Part shown: in pieces, positions 17,084-26,959 of the stretch
How the letters are laid out: the number at the start of each line of letters is the position of its first letter
Position numbering within the stretch: the stretch's first letter is position 1
Assembly (NCBI GenBank): GCA_013791885.1
Contig: VMSZ01000068.1
Span: forward strand, 1-64,000
Reading direction: 5' to 3'
Length of the DNA: 64,000 nucleotides
Origin: Sulfurimonas sp.
GTDB taxonomy: Bacteria > Campylobacterota > Campylobacteria > Campylobacterales > Sulfurimonadaceae
Translations under genes and position numbers: made by a program
Notes under the pieces: generated by a model
Databases searched by the model: none
What the model saw: the letters and a program-made list of their open reading frames with translations, nothing else
Told to the model about the DNA's origin: nothing

Positions 17084-18433
17084 TTATTTCTGAGCTTCTT
17101 TTAAAGAGTCTGCAATCAAAAACGCAAGCTCTAGTGCCTGGTCTGCGTTTAAACGCGGGTCACAATGAGTATGGTAACGAGAACTTAAATCCTCCTCAGT
17201 AACCACAAATGAACCGCCGATACACTCAGTAACATTTTTACCGGTCATCTCAAGGTGAACACCGCCACCAAAAGTACCTTCTGATTTATGCACTTGGAAG
17301 AATTGCGTCATCTCTTTAAGAACAGCATCCACCGGACGCGTTTTAAAGTTGTTTGATGATTTAATCGTATTTCCATGCATTGGGTCACAAGACCATACAA
17401 CTTTCAAACCTTCTCTCTCGACAGCACGAATAAGTTTAGGCATACCTTCTGCCACTTTATCAGCACCCATACGAACAATAATATTCAATCTTCCCGCTTC
17501 ATTTTCAGGGTTAAGTACATTTGCAAGTCTTACTAAATCATCCGGATCCATAGTAGGTCCAGCTTTAACGCCGATTGGATTTTTTATGCCGCGCATATAT
17601 TCAACATGGGCATCATTGATTCCACGAGTTCTATCGCCTATCCATAGCATGTGTGCCGAAGTGTCGTACCATTCACCCGTTAGAGAATCTTTTCTTGTAA
17701 ATGCCTCTTCATACGGAAGTAAAAGCGCTTCATGAGAAGTAAAGAAATCTGTTTCTCTTAATGTTCTGTATGTTTTAGAGTTGATGCCGCATGCTTCCAT
17801 AAATTTTAAAGATTTGCCGATATCTTCTGCCAAATCTTCAAATTTTTGACTGATTTCACCTTTATGAGCAAAATCAAGTGTCCATTTATGTACCTGATGC
17901 AAGTCTGCCAAACCACCTGTAGCAAATGCACGCAGTAAGTTCATCGTTGCTGCTGATTGGTTGTAAGCTCTAATCATTCTTTGCGGATCGGGAGTTCTTG
18001 ATTCTTTTGTAAATTCAGCTCCATTAATAATATCTCCACGGTATGAATCAAGTGTCACACCGGCAATTGTCTCTGTGTCAGATGAACGGGGCTTAGCAAA
18101 CTGCCCGCCTAAGCGTCCGACTTTAACTACAGGAAGTCCACCGGCATATGTCATAACCACAGACATTTGTAAAAGTGCCTTAAAAGTATCACGAATGTTT
18201 ACTGCATGAAATTCACTAAAGCTCTCAGCACAGTCCCCGCCTTGAAGTAAAAAAGCTTTACCTTCAGCTACGTTTGCCAATTGCTCTTTCAATGAACGTG
18301 CTTCACCTGCAAATACCAACGGCGGATAATTTTTTAATTCTGATAAAACTCTGTCCAATTCACCTTGGTTTGGATATGTCGGTTGTTGTAAAACTGGCTT
18401 ATCTTTCCAGCTCGAAGGAGTCCAAATACTCAT
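17084..18433 (-). CDS. aroG: 3-deoxy-7-phosphoheptulonate synthase, class II
   Basis: A 449-residue enzyme that condenses phosphoenolpyruvate and erythrose 4-phosphate in the first step of the shikimate pathway. It is the plant-like class II type used by Campylobacterota. Landmarks are [11 protein letters not shown] at about residues 62-72 (metal-binding Cys), [12 protein letters not shown] at about 106-117, KAGPTMDP with the substrate-binding Lys near 291, [10 protein letters not shown] near 350 and GGVHLEMTG near 390. It has AAGG before the ATG. It is a single gene, divergent from the diguanylate cyclase; aroE and trpE of the connected pathway are about 6-8 kb away in a separate block. Confidence 0.95.
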   Translation of the reverse strand: MSIWTPSSWKDKPVLQQPTYPNQGELDRVLSELKNYPPLVFAGEARSLKEQLANVAEGKAFLLQGGDCAESFSEFHAVNIRDTFKALLQMSVVMTYAGGLPVVKVGRLGGQFAKPRSSDTETIAGVTLDSYRGDIINGAEFTKESRTPDPQRMIRAYNQSAATMNLLRAFATGGLADLHQVHKWTLDFAHKGEISQKFEDLAEDIGKSLKFMEACGINSKTYRTLRETDFFTSHEALLLPYEEAFTRKDSLTGEWYDTSAHMLWIGDRTRGINDAHVEYMRGIKNPIGVKAGPTMDPDDLVRLANVLNPENEAGRLNIIVRMGADKVAEGMPKLIRAVEREGLKVVWSCDPMHGNTIKSSNNFKTRPVDAVLKEMTQFFQVHKSEGTFGGGVHLEMTGKNVTECIGGSFVVTEEDLSSRYHTHCDPRLNADQALELAFLIADSLKEAQK

Positions 18434-18475
18434 AATAAAACCTTATTTTTATAATTTTTGTGATTCTAGCAAAAA

Positions 18476-18492
18476 AGAGCTAAAATAGCTCT
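18476..18492. repeat. Short inverted repeat in the divergent aroG/diguanylate cyclase spacer
   Basis: AGAGCTA and TAGCTCT form a perfect 7-bp stem around AAA. It lies about 40 bases upstream of the aroG start and well before the -10 of the cyclase gene. It could be an operator, but nothing identifies a regulator. Confidence 0.35.
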
Positions 18493-18564
18493 GATAAGAA
18501 TTTATCTTTTGCTCTTCATAGCACTCATGTTAGCATATGAAAGTTTTTTTTATGCTTTGCCATG

Positions 18565-18570
18565 TATAAT
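18565..18570 (+). promoter_or_regulatory. -10 box of the diguanylate cyclase block
   Basis: A perfect TATAAT lies 28 bases upstream of the ATG at 18599, preceded by a T-rich tract (18544-18551), the usual pattern for sigma-70 promoters in this phylum that lack a -35. Confidence 0.55.
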
Positions 18571-18598
18571 AACGAAATAATTTCAATATGGACAGCCA

Positions 18599-19507
18599 AT
18601 GCAAAAAGATGATCTAAAGTCTCTTGTCACTCAAATGTATGTCAATCTTCTCGAACAAATAGAAGCGGAAGAAGCAGCTACAGTTGAACAGGTAGCAGGA
18701 TATTTACAAGATGCATCAAACGCTATTGCCAATATTAACGAGCAAGAGCTACACTCTATGGACGAAGCAAAAATGCTTTTTACCAACGCATACAAAGAGA
18801 TTGCAAAAGAAAGTTTGTCTTCATACCAAGACACAAATGAAAAATTTGAAGAAATTGCATATATGCATGAACAGACAGTGAACGAATGCAACACTTTAAT
18901 TAATTTACCTGCACTCACTGAGCGTTTTAATGACATCCAAACACACATGAGTGATGAAGTAAAAAAAGCAAATGACAGAATTATGCAACTTGTTGAACAG
19001 GTAAAAATTCTTGAAGAAACTTCCAATTTAGATTCGCTCACAAAAGTCTATAACAGACGGGCTTTAACAACTTATCTTGAAGAGGTATGCTCAAGAGAAA
19101 ATGTCAACTATGAACTTCATCTTCTCATGATGGATATTGATGACTTTAAAGTGATTAATGATACTTATGGCCATGTTGCCGGAGATAAAATTTTAATTTT
19201 TCTAGCAAATATTTTGAAAAAAACTCTACGAGACGGAGACAAAATATTTAGATACGGCGGCGAAGAATTTATTATTATTTTAAATCGAATAGATACACTG
19301 CACTGTAAAAATATAACAAACAGACTTTTAGAGCTTGTACGAAAGAACAAGCTTATTTATAAAGGTCAAAATATTCAGATTACTCTAAGTATCGGTGCAA
19401 GTAAATATAAAGAAAGTGACACCCCAGACACACTCTTAGCAAGAGCAGATAAAGCACTATACAAAGCAAAACATAGTGGAAAAAATCAAATGTATTCGGA
19501 AGTATAA
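18599..19507 (+). CDS. Diguanylate cyclase (GGDEF domain)
   Basis: A 302-residue soluble protein that should make c-di-GMP from two GTP. Residues about 1-135 form an all-helical, partly coiled-coil N-terminal region with no recognised sensor. Residues about 138-300 form the GGDEF domain: an N-terminal DSLTKVYNRRAL, the active-site loop GGEEF (the functional Glu variant) and an upstream RDGD that fits the RxxD inhibitory site at the correct five-residue spacing, so product inhibition is likely. The C-terminal LARADKALYKAKHSGKN matches the family end. It is the first gene of a plus-strand block and is followed two bases later by cvpA. Confidence 0.92.
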   Translation: MQKDDLKSLVTQMYVNLLEQIEAEEAATVEQVAGYLQDASNAIANINEQELHSMDEAKMLFTNAYKEIAKESLSSYQDTNEKFEEIAYMHEQTVNECNTLINLPALTERFNDIQTHMSDEVKKANDRIMQLVEQVKILEETSNLDSLTKVYNRRALTTYLEEVCSRENVNYELHLLMMDIDDFKVINDTYGHVAGDKILIFLANILKKTLRDGDKIFRYGGEEFIIILNRIDTLHCKNITNRLLELVRKNKLIYKGQNIQITLSIGASKYKESDTPDTLLARADKALYKAKHSGKNQMYSEV

Positions 19508-19509
19508 AA

Positions 19510-20160
19510 ATGGAATTTAGTTATTTTGATCTCGTAGCAGCAGTTATCATCCTCCTTTTAGGTTTAAAAGGAATTATCAACGGTTTTTTTAAAGAAGCAT
19601 TTGGTTTAATAGGTATTATTGGCGGTATATTTATCGCATCACGTGTCGGCAATGAAGTTGGAGAATATCTCAGTGAGCTCATTTTCAAATTTGAAAACAG
19701 TGCAGCCGTAAATTTTACGGGTTTTTTAGTAACCTTGGCTGCGTTTTGGTTTATTATGGTTATCTCAGGAGCATTATTTAAAAAATTGAGTTCTATGAGC
19801 GGCCTTGGTCCTGTAGACAAACTTTTTGGTTTTATTCTGGGCTCAAGTAAGTTTTTTCTTATTGCAGCGGTTATCGCTCATGCAGCGTACAACATTAAAG
19901 CTGTTAAGTCTACACTTGACCCAATTATGCAAAACAGTACTCTTTTTCCTATTTTGGTTGAAACTGGAGCTTTTATTATGAAAATAGACCCGGTAGAAAT
20001 TAGCGATGATATCAATGCAACTATTATGAAGAGTACAGAAATTTTAGATGCAAATGTTACGGAATTAACGCAGTCTAAAACTTCACAAATAATAGACGAA
20101 GTTAAAAGTGCTTTAGAGCAAAACAGTACTAAACTCCCGACTCAAAGTGAAAAAAAGTAG
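19510..20160 (+). CDS. cvpA: CvpA family membrane protein
   Basis: A 216-residue protein with four membrane helices in the first about 130 residues and a polar C-terminal extension rich in Ser, Thr and Asn. The family features are FDLVAAVIILLLGLKGIINGFFKE-like residues at the N-terminus (Gly-Phe-x-Lys/Glu region near 25-32) and a GPVDKLFGFILG segment at about 100-111, corresponding to the conserved D-R-x-x-G. CvpA proteins are linked to colicin V production, envelope integrity and bile resistance. It lies between the cyclase gene and fur with almost no spacing. Confidence 0.82.
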   Translation: MEFSYFDLVAAVIILLLGLKGIINGFFKEAFGLIGIIGGIFIASRVGNEVGEYLSELIFKFENSAAVNFTGFLVTLAAFWFIMVISGALFKKLSSMSGLGPVDKLFGFILGSSKFFLIAAVIAHAAYNIKAVKSTLDPIMQNSTLFPILVETGAFIMKIDPVEISDDINATIMKSTEILDANVTELTQSKTSQIIDEVKSALEQNSTKLPTQSEKK

Positions 20161-20161
20161 T

Positions 20162-20641
20162 ATGGCCTCAAAAATAATCACTGACTTCAATACGAAAACA
20201 GTTGAATATGAAGAGTTGCTACATGACTTTAAGGCCTTGTTGAAAAAAAACAATCTTAAGTTCACAATACAGAGAGAAGTTATCTTAGAAACTCTTTATA
20301 ATTCTGATGAACATTTAACTCCTGAACTGCTTTACAATCTTATACAAGAAAAATATCCGAATTTAAACACTGGTATTGCGACAGTATACAGAACACTTTC
20401 TCTGCTTGAGGATTCAAATGTTGTAACATCTTTGTCTTTTGGCGCACAAGGCAAAAAATATGAACTTGGAACCAAAAAACATCATGACCATATTATCTGT
20501 ACCGAATGCGGAGTCATAACTGAATTTGTAGATGAAAATATAGAAGAGAGACAGCATGCAATTGCAGATTCATTAGGTTTTGAGATGCTTGATCACTCTA
20601 TGCAAATTTATGGTATCTGCAAAAAATGCCAAAATAAATAA
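20162..20641 (+). CDS. fur: Ferric uptake regulator, Fur
   Basis: A 159-residue DNA-binding repressor. The winged-helix domain spans about residues 20-95, with the recognition region [16 protein letters not shown]. The dimerisation domain carries the metal-binding HHDHIIC-x-x-C and a C-terminal C-K-K-C pair that forms the structural Cys4 zinc site with the first pair. I chose the ATG at 20162; a GTG at 20147 in the same frame overlaps cvpA. In C. jejuni fur is the gene directly upstream of lysS, and that order is kept here, which supports Fur rather than a PerR paralogue. Confidence 0.9.
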   Translation: MASKIITDFNTKTVEYEELLHDFKALLKKNNLKFTIQREVILETLYNSDEHLTPELLYNLIQEKYPNLNTGIATVYRTLSLLEDSNVVTSLSFGAQGKKYELGTKKHHDHIICTECGVITEFVDENIEERQHAIADSLGFEMLDHSMQIYGICKKCQNK

Positions 20642-20664
20642 AACAAAAAATAAAGGAAACAGTA

Positions 20665-22182
20665 TTGATTTTTGACAATAAATTCATTCAGCAAAGAATC
20701 GAAAAAGCAGAATTATTAAGAAGTATGGGTATTAATCCCTATGCGAATGATTCTAAAAGAAATACAACTATAAAAAAATACAACAATGTAAACTCAGATG
20801 TTTTTGAAAAAGAGAATCAACGTGATGAACACCGTCACTACACGGTAAGCGGTCGTATTAAATTGTTCAGAGTAATGGGTAAAGCAAGCTTTATAGAGAT
20901 GGAAGATGAGAGCGGATCACTTCAGGTTTATGTAGCAAGAGACAACCTTCCTGAAGGTTTTTACAATGATGTATTCAAGAAAAACATCGAGACCGGAGAT
21001 ATTGTAGAAGTTGCTGGCTATCCTTTTGTAACAGGAAAAGGGGAACTTTCACTCCATGCTTCTTCTTTTAAACTCTTAACAAAGGCTATTTCACCTCTTC
21101 CTGAAAAATTTCACGGAATTACAGATAAAGAAATTAGATACAGAAAACGCTATTTAGATTTAATTATGAACGCTGATGTTCGTAAAACATTTAAAATTCG
21201 CTCGAATGTTATCTCTCTAACGAGAAGATTTTTTGAAGACAAAGGCTTTTTAGAAGTAGAAACGCCAATGATGCACCCTATTGCAGGCGGAGCAAATGCT
21301 AAACCCTTTGTTACGCATCACAATGCACTTAAAATAGACAGATACTTAAGAATTGCTCCTGAACTTTATTTAAAACGCCTCATTGTCGGTGGTTTTGAAG
21401 CCGTATTTGAAATAAACCGTAACTTTAGAAATGAAGGTATGGACGCAACACATAATCCTGAGTTTACTTCTATAGAATTTTATTGGGCATACAAAACTTA
21501 CAAAGATTTAATTATAATTACAAAAGAGTATTTCAAATATTTATTTGACCATCTCAACTTGCCGACACTTCTTCCGTATGGTGATTTAGAGATTAACTTT
21601 GATAATTTCACTGAAATTCCTCTTATAGAGTCATTAACAACTGTTGGCGGCGTTCCTGCTGATGTTGTTTACGACAAAGAAAAAATTGTTGCGTTTTTAA
21701 ATTCTAAAAACATTACAGTAAAACCGGGGCTTAATTTAGGGCAGCTTCAGGGTGAACTTTTTGACGAATTCGTTGAAGAAAAACTTATAGACCCAACGTT
21801 TATTACAGAGTATCCGGTAGAAATTTCTCCACTTGCAAGAAGAAGCGATACTAATCCGGATATTACAGAAAGATTTGAGCTTTTCATAGCAGGACGTGAG
21901 ATAGCCAACGCATTTAGCGAGTTAAACGACCCGGTTGACCAACTTGGACGTTTTGAAGGCCAAATGGCAGCTAAAGACAGCGGAGATGATGAAGCTCACG
22001 AGATGGATGAGGACTTCATAGATGCACTTAGCTACGGAATGGCTCCTACAGCAGGACAAGGTATTGGGATAGATAGATTGGTTATGCTTCTAACAAACGA
22101 GCACTCAATTAGGGATGTTTTACTGTTTCCTGCAATGAAACCGTTACACAAAGATGAATTAAATCAAGAAGAAGAGGTATAA
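20665..22182 (+). CDS. lysS: Lysyl-tRNA synthetase, class II
   Basis: A 505-residue class II synthetase that charges tRNA-Lys. An OB-fold anticodon-binding domain spans about residues 55-155. The catalytic core shows motif 1 (FLEVETPMM near 193), motif 2 ([13 protein letters not shown] near 250, with the loop TSIEF) and motif 3 ([11 protein letters not shown] near 470). The start is TTG, six bases after AAGGA. It lies 23 bases after fur and two bases before glyA, within a conserved campylobacterial block. Confidence 0.97.
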   Translation: MIFDNKFIQQRIEKAELLRSMGINPYANDSKRNTTIKKYNNVNSDVFEKENQRDEHRHYTVSGRIKLFRVMGKASFIEMEDESGSLQVYVARDNLPEGFYNDVFKKNIETGDIVEVAGYPFVTGKGELSLHASSFKLLTKAISPLPEKFHGITDKEIRYRKRYLDLIMNADVRKTFKIRSNVISLTRRFFEDKGFLEVETPMMHPIAGGANAKPFVTHHNALKIDRYLRIAPELYLKRLIVGGFEAVFEINRNFRNEGMDATHNPEFTSIEFYWAYKTYKDLIIITKEYFKYLFDHLNLPTLLPYGDLEINFDNFTEIPLIESLTTVGGVPADVVYDKEKIVAFLNSKNITVKPGLNLGQLQGELFDEFVEEKLIDPTFITEYPVEISPLARRSDTNPDITERFELFIAGREIANAFSELNDPVDQLGRFEGQMAAKDSGDDEAHEMDEDFIDALSYGMAPTAGQGIGIDRLVMLLTNEHSIRDVLLFPAMKPLHKDELNQEEEV

Positions 22183-22184
22183 AA

Positions 22185-23432
22185 ATGAGTTTTTTAAAAG
22201 AATTTGACAATGAAATATTTGAGTTATGCGAGAAAGAGTTAGAGCGTCAGACTGACCACTTAGAGATGATTGCATCTGAGAATTTTACACTTCCTGCAGT
22301 AATGGAAGCTATGGGTTCTGTTTTTACTAACAAATACGCAGAGGGTTATCCTGCTAAACGCTACTACGGTGGTTGTGAATATGCTGATGGCGTTGAGCAA
22401 TTGGCAATAGACAGAGCTTGTGAGCTTTTTGGATGTAATTATGCAAATGTTCAACCTCACTCAGGTTCACAGGCAAATGCTGCTGTTTATGCAGGTTTAC
22501 TAAAAGCCGGTGATAAACTTCTTGGTATGGATTTAAGTCATGGCGGTCACCTAACACATGGTTCTAAGCCAAGTTTTTCCGGTCAAAACTATTCTAGTTT
22601 TACATACGGTGTTGAACTTGACGGTCGTATTAATTATGATAGAGTTTTAGATATAGCAAAAATTACTCAACCAAAAATAATAGTTTGCGGTGCTTCTGCT
22701 TATGCAAGAGAAATAGACTTTAAAAAATTTCGTGAAATTGCTGATGAAGTAGGCGCAATTTTATTTGCGGACATCGCACACATTGCAGGTCTTGTAGCTG
22801 CCGGTGAACACCCTAGCCCATTTCCTCATGCCCACGTTGTAACAACGACAACACACAAAACTCTTGCAGGTCCAAGAGGCGGTATGATTATGACAAATGA
22901 TGAAGAGATTGCAAAAAAAATGAATTCGGCAATTTTCCCGGCACTTCAAGGCGGGCCTTTAGTTCATGTTATCGCTGCTAAAGCCGTTGGATTCAAACAC
23001 AATCTTTCACCTGCGTGGAAAGATTATGCTAAACAGGTAAAAGCAAATGCAAAAGTCTTAGCTGAAGTACTTATGAAAAGAGGCTATGATGTAGTAAGCG
23101 GAGGAACTGACAACCACTTAGTGCTAGTATCTTTTGTCGGCCGTGAATTCTCTGGTAAAGATGCAGATGCTGCACTTGGAAATGCTGGGATAACAATCAA
23201 TAAAAACACTGTTCCAGGTGAAACAAGAAGTCCTTTTGTTACATCAGGTATCCGTGTTGGTAGTCCGGCACTTACATCACGTGGTATGAAAGAAAAAGAG
23301 TTTGAACTTATTGCAAACAAAATGGCTGATGTTTTAGATGATATTAACAACACTGAACTTCAAGCAAAAATTAAAGAAGAATTAAAAGCTTTAGCTCAAA
23401 ATTTTGTAATCTATCATCAATCAACATATTAA
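22185..23432 (+). CDS. glyA: Serine hydroxymethyltransferase
   Basis: A 415-residue PLP enzyme that interconverts serine plus tetrahydrofolate with glycine plus methylene-tetrahydrofolate, the main source of one-carbon units. Landmarks are [10 protein letters not shown] near the N-terminus, [13 protein letters not shown] near 50, the PLP Asp/His in [10 protein letters not shown], and the Schiff-base Lys in [14 protein letters not shown] near 228. Full length. It begins two bases after lysS, with AAGAGG upstream of the ATG, so it is co-transcribed. Confidence 0.98.
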   Translation: MSFLKEFDNEIFELCEKELERQTDHLEMIASENFTLPAVMEAMGSVFTNKYAEGYPAKRYYGGCEYADGVEQLAIDRACELFGCNYANVQPHSGSQANAAVYAGLLKAGDKLLGMDLSHGGHLTHGSKPSFSGQNYSSFTYGVELDGRINYDRVLDIAKITQPKIIVCGASAYAREIDFKKFREIADEVGAILFADIAHIAGLVAAGEHPSPFPHAHVVTTTTHKTLAGPRGGMIMTNDEEIAKKMNSAIFPALQGGPLVHVIAAKAVGFKHNLSPAWKDYAKQVKANAKVLAEVLMKRGYDVVSGGTDNHLVLVSFVGREFSGKDADAALGNAGITINKNTVPGETRSPFVTSGIRVGSPALTSRGMKEKEFELIANKMADVLDDINNTELQAKIKEELKALAQNFVIYHQSTY

Positions 23433-23442
23433 GGTGTAACTT

Positions 23443-23985
23443 ATGACGGCAATGGATCTCAAACTTATTAAAATGATTAGTGATCATTACTGGATTAAAA
23501 GAGATGCGGTAGTGGACAAACTGGTGTTTAAAGGACGTACTTTTTACAATAAATATGAAAAAGTCAATGCAACACTCAGTCAAGCACTCATTAATCAACA
23601 TATAAAAGGTGAGATTACATTGGCTCACTCACTTGTGAATGCCCATAATAAAGTTGAGAATATAGTCATTGACTATAACGGTAGAGATCCTGAACGTTTT
23701 TATCATAAGGCACAACTTTTGCTTCGTGAAGAAGGATACATAAACTTTACGGCATATAAGACTAAGACTGAGGGTCATCTTCATCTTTATATCCATAAAG
23801 GGCATACAACACTTCAGGAGGCTATACAGCTTGGTAAAATGATTTCAATGAAATTGGCAAGCAAGCAACCTATGCAGTGGAGAATGTTTCCAAACGCAGA
23901 TATGCCGGACGAATACAATATTCTCACTCTGCCATATGAGGTTTATGCGAAAGAGCGTGGTGCTTCTTGGTCGAAGCATATGTAA
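23443..23985 (+). CDS. DUF1882 domain protein
   Basis: A 180-residue soluble protein specific to Campylobacterota as far as I know (Cj0403/HP0184-like). The conserved C-terminal part includes [25 protein letters not shown] and [11 protein letters not shown]. No catalytic pattern is recognisable; the cluster of His residues around 115-120 is notable. The position between glyA and a SPOR protein is conserved in Campylobacter, suggesting a shared transcript, not necessarily a shared function. AAGGTG precedes the ATG. Confidence 0.85.
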   Translation: MTAMDLKLIKMISDHYWIKRDAVVDKLVFKGRTFYNKYEKVNATLSQALINQHIKGEITLAHSLVNAHNKVENIVIDYNGRDPERFYHKAQLLLREEGYINFTAYKTKTEGHLHLYIHKGHTTLQEAIQLGKMISMKLASKQPMQWRMFPNADMPDEYNILTLPYEVYAKERGASWSKHM

Positions 23986-24026
23986 TTTTAGGTATTATTT
24001 AAACTTAAGAATAAAAAGGTTATAAA

Positions 24027-24701
24027 ATGCAAGAAAAAAACGAACTAAACGACATTATATTAAATAAAAATAATTCAGGTAATGGCAATAAAAAAATTGT
24101 TTTAGCTGTTGCTACTCTTGGAATTATTTTAATTATAGTTGTTATGCTTATGAACAGCATCACCTCAAGCGGAACAGATAATCTGCCTCAAGCCGTATTA
24201 CCTCCAGAACCAACTGCAGTGACTTCAAATGAAACTGCTCAAGAACCTCTTTTTGAAGAAGTGCCGGTAGTTCAGGAAAGTGCTCAAGAAAATGACAACC
24301 TAGATAATATTACTCAAAAGCTAAAACAAGAGAGTCAAGAAGAGAAATCGTCTCCTGCGCCTCAAGCACAAGCTGAAGAGCCTGAGCCGGTAATGACAGA
24401 AAAAGCAGAGCCGGTAAAAGCACCTGTAGTATCCAAAAAAGAGACAACAAGAGTGAAAACAAGCACAGGCGGTTCTCACTATATTCAAGTTGGCTCTTTC
24501 TCGAAATATGCACCAAATAAAACATTCCTTAAATCTATTACGGACAAAGGATACAAATACGAGTTCCGTGAAGTTAAAGTAAATTCACAAACTGTAAACA
24601 AAGTTTTAGTTGGACCTTTTTCAGATGAAAATGAAGCAAGAGATGCTTTAAAAGTTATTCGTAAAAGCGTTGAATCTGGTGCTTTTATTACAAAAATATA
24701 A
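24027..24701 (+). CDS. SPOR-domain membrane protein
   Basis: A 224-residue protein with a short cytosolic N-terminus, one membrane helix at about residues 28-48, a Pro/Glu/Gln/Ala-rich periplasmic linker (about 50-150) and a C-terminal SPOR domain (about 152-224) beginning HYIQVGSFS. SPOR domains bind peptidoglycan stripped of stem peptides at the division septum, so the protein probably localises to the septum. AAGG precedes the ATG. Its place after the DUF1882 gene matches Cj0404. Confidence 0.88.
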   Translation: MQEKNELNDIILNKNNSGNGNKKIVLAVATLGIILIIVVMLMNSITSSGTDNLPQAVLPPEPTAVTSNETAQEPLFEEVPVVQESAQENDNLDNITQKLKQESQEEKSSPAPQAQAEEPEPVMTEKAEPVKAPVVSKKETTRVKTSTGGSHYIQVGSFSKYAPNKTFLKSITDKGYKYEFREVKVNSQTVNKVLVGPFSDENEARDALKVIRKSVESGAFITKI

Positions 24702-24711
24702 ATCTTAATTT

Positions 24712-24732
24712 CCCCTTTTAGATTCAAAGGGG
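24712..24732. repeat. Hairpin between the SPOR gene and trpE
   Basis: CCCCTTT and AAAGGGG form a 7-bp stem around a 7-base loop. No U-tract follows, and it sits 26 bases before the trpE TTG start, so it could be a partial terminator or a translation-affecting structure in the trpE leader. There is no Trp-rich leader peptide. Confidence 0.4.
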
Positions 24733-24758
24733 GAGCATATCCCTTCAAAAGGCTAACC

Positions 24759-26168
24759 TTGATACACTCCAAACAATTTATTCTTGACCAGTTTGCTCCA
24801 ATCGCTGTTTATGCAAAACTCAAAACCATTTTTAAGAATGAAATTTCTTATCTTTTTGAAAGTGCCGGACAATCTGAAGGAAACTACAGTTTCATTTGTA
24901 TTGGCGCCAGAGAAAGACTTCAGTTTATTGACAATAAAACAATTTATACGGATGCTCAAGGAATACAAAATATCAGAGAAGAAAATCCTTTTATTTTTTT
25001 AAAAAACTACTATAAGGGCATAAATACTCACCCTTACAAAGAAGCTACAAAAAAACTCAACGTCGGCTATATTGACGGCTTTATAGGCTATATCGGTTAT
25101 GACATGGTAAAAGTTTTTGAACCAAAACTTCACTCTACTATGGACAACCTTATCGATGAGCTTCATACTCCGGACTTGGACTTAATTTTGCCTAAAATGG
25201 TACTTATCTATTCTCATAAAAATCATCAAATTTCTCTTATATCGATGCTTGGTGAATTCAGTGAAAAGTTTGATTCCATTGAGGAAGAACTCAAAAGCAG
25301 TTACGAGTATGTTCATATGAAACATAATGTCGGTTCAGACAAAGGAAGTTTTGCACACTCTAAAGAGAAGTTTTTTGAAATGATAGACAAGTCAAAAGAG
25401 ATGATTCGCAGCGGTGATGTTTTTCAAATTCTTATGACAAACCGTTTTACAAGAAACATCAAAGTTGACCCTTTTAGTTTTTACAGAATTTTACGAACAA
25501 AGAATCCCTCTCCTTATATGTTTTTGATGGAGTATGAAGATTTTAACATTGTAGGGAGTTCACCGGAAGTTATGGTGAGGCTCAGTGAGGGAGAACTTCT
25601 TCTTCGTCCAATTGCGGGAACTCGTAAACGCGGCGACACGAAAGAGAGAGACAAAGAACTTGAGCTCGAACTTTTAGCGGATCCTAAAGAGCTTGCAGAA
25701 CATCTTATGCTTATAGATTTGGGTAGAAATGACATAGGACGCGTTGCTAAAACCGGTACTGTAAAAGTAGAAGACATGATGCATATTGAGCGTTTTTCTC
25801 ATGTTATGCACATCGTCTCCGACGTTACAGCCCAACTTGCAGACGACAAAGATATGTTTGACCTCTTCATGGCAACATTTACAGCAGGAACCATGACAGG
25901 AGCACCAAAAATACGCGCGATGGAGCTCATTGCAGAGTATGAGGGCATCAAACGCGGCTTTTACAGCGGAAGCGTAGGGTACTTTGGTTTTGATGGCAAT
26001 ATGGACAGTGCTATCACCATCAGAACGGCTATGGTTAAAGAGGATAAAGTTGTACTTCAAGCAGGTGCAGGCATTGTTGCGGACAGCCAAAAGGAACTGG
26101 AGTATCTTGAAGTTGAAAACAAACTCGGTGCGCTCATCCACTCTTTAGAAGATTTAGACGAAAAATAA
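24759..26168 (+). CDS. trpE: Anthranilate synthase component I
   Basis: A 469-residue chorismate-using enzyme, first step of tryptophan synthesis. The N-terminal part has an L-F-E-S motif near 30, corresponding to the tryptophan feedback site LLES. The catalytic part shows SPEVMVRLS, RPIAGTRKRG, DPKELAEHLMLIDLGRND and GAPKIRAM. The Ala in PIAGT separates TrpE from PabB, which has Lys there. The start is TTG after AAAGG. It is one base from aroE (TAATG overlap). The glutamine amidotransferase partner TrpG is not in this window. Confidence 0.9.
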   Translation: MIHSKQFILDQFAPIAVYAKLKTIFKNEISYLFESAGQSEGNYSFICIGARERLQFIDNKTIYTDAQGIQNIREENPFIFLKNYYKGINTHPYKEATKKLNVGYIDGFIGYIGYDMVKVFEPKLHSTMDNLIDELHTPDLDLILPKMVLIYSHKNHQISLISMLGEFSEKFDSIEEELKSSYEYVHMKHNVGSDKGSFAHSKEKFFEMIDKSKEMIRSGDVFQILMTNRFTRNIKVDPFSFYRILRTKNPSPYMFLMEYEDFNIVGSSPEVMVRLSEGELLLRPIAGTRKRGDTKERDKELELELLADPKELAEHLMLIDLGRNDIGRVAKTGTVKVEDMMHIERFSHVMHIVSDVTAQLADDKDMFDLFMATFTAGTMTGAPKIRAMELIAEYEGIKRGFYSGSVGYFGFDGNMDSAITIRTAMVKEDKVVLQAGAGIVADSQKELEYLEVENKLGALIHSLEDLDEK

Positions 26169-26959
26169 TGCAGTTATTTGCAATCTTTGGTGACCCTGTA
26201 GCACACTCCCGCTCTCCGCTTATGCATAACAGCGTTTTTAAAAACGCAGCTGTTGATGCCTGCTATACGAGAGTTCATCTTCAAGACGGCTCAAAACTTC
26301 GAGAAACTTTTTTTGCCTTAGGTTTAAGCGGTGCCAACATTACAGTTCCCCATAAAGAGGCTGCGTTTGAGGCCTGTGATGAGATACGAGGTTTTGCAAA
26401 CAAAGTCGGCGTTGTAAACACCATAGTCAATGAAAATGGCAGACTTATAGGCTACAACACAGACGCCGATGGTTTTATGTTCTCTATAGAAGAGTTCAAA
26501 AATATTAAAAACATACTTATAATAGGCGCCGGTGGAACTGCCAAGGCACTTGCCGCAAGATTTTTGCAAGAAGAATACCATGTAAGTGTTTTAAACAGAA
26601 GTGCTGCCCGTCTTGCTTATTTTAAAGAACTCGGATGTGAGTGTTTCTCTTGGGAAAATTTTGAATTAAAAAAATATGACCTTGTTGTCAATACAACATC
26701 TGCCGGTCTCAAAGATGAAGAGTTTCCATGCCCGCAAACAATATTGGAAAATATTTTAATAAACTGTTCTTACGCAGCAGACGCCATCTACGGCAAGGTC
26801 ACTCCATTTTTAAAACTCGCTCATGAAAAAAATATACCCGCAAAAGACGGAGCAAATATGCTTCTTGGACAGGGAGTTTTAGCAAATGAACTTTTCTTAC
26901 ATGGGACTTTAGACAAAGAGCTCATAAAAACTCTTATGTCTCATAGTTTCAAACTCTAA
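26168..26959 (+). CDS. aroE: Shikimate dehydrogenase
   Basis: A 263-residue NADPH-dependent enzyme of the shikimate pathway. Substrate-site motifs are HSRSPLMHN near residue 12-20, NITVPHKE with the catalytic Lys near 60-66 and GYNTDADGF with the catalytic Asp near 95. The NADP-binding domain has GAGGTAKALA and VLNRSAAR, the latter matching NADP specificity. Its ATG overlaps the trpE stop. In Campylobacter it directly follows the SPOR gene; here trpE is inserted. Its end overlaps the convergent P-type ATPase gene by four bases. Confidence 0.96.
   Translation: MQLFAIFGDPVAHSRSPLMHNSVFKNAAVDACYTRVHLQDGSKLRETFFALGLSGANITVPHKEAAFEACDEIRGFANKVGVVNTIVNENGRLIGYNTDADGFMFSIEEFKNIKNILIIGAGGTAKALAARFLQEEYHVSVLNRSAARLAYFKELGCECFSWENFELKKYDLVVNTTSAGLKDEEFPCPQTILENILINCSYAADAIYGKVTPFLKLAHEKNIPAKDGANMLLGQGVLANELFLHGTLDKELIKTLMSHSFKL

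Noticed and set aside
24702..24758. Tryptophan attenuator before trpE
   Set aside because: There is a hairpin, but no leader peptide with Trp codons and no alternative pairing that I can see.
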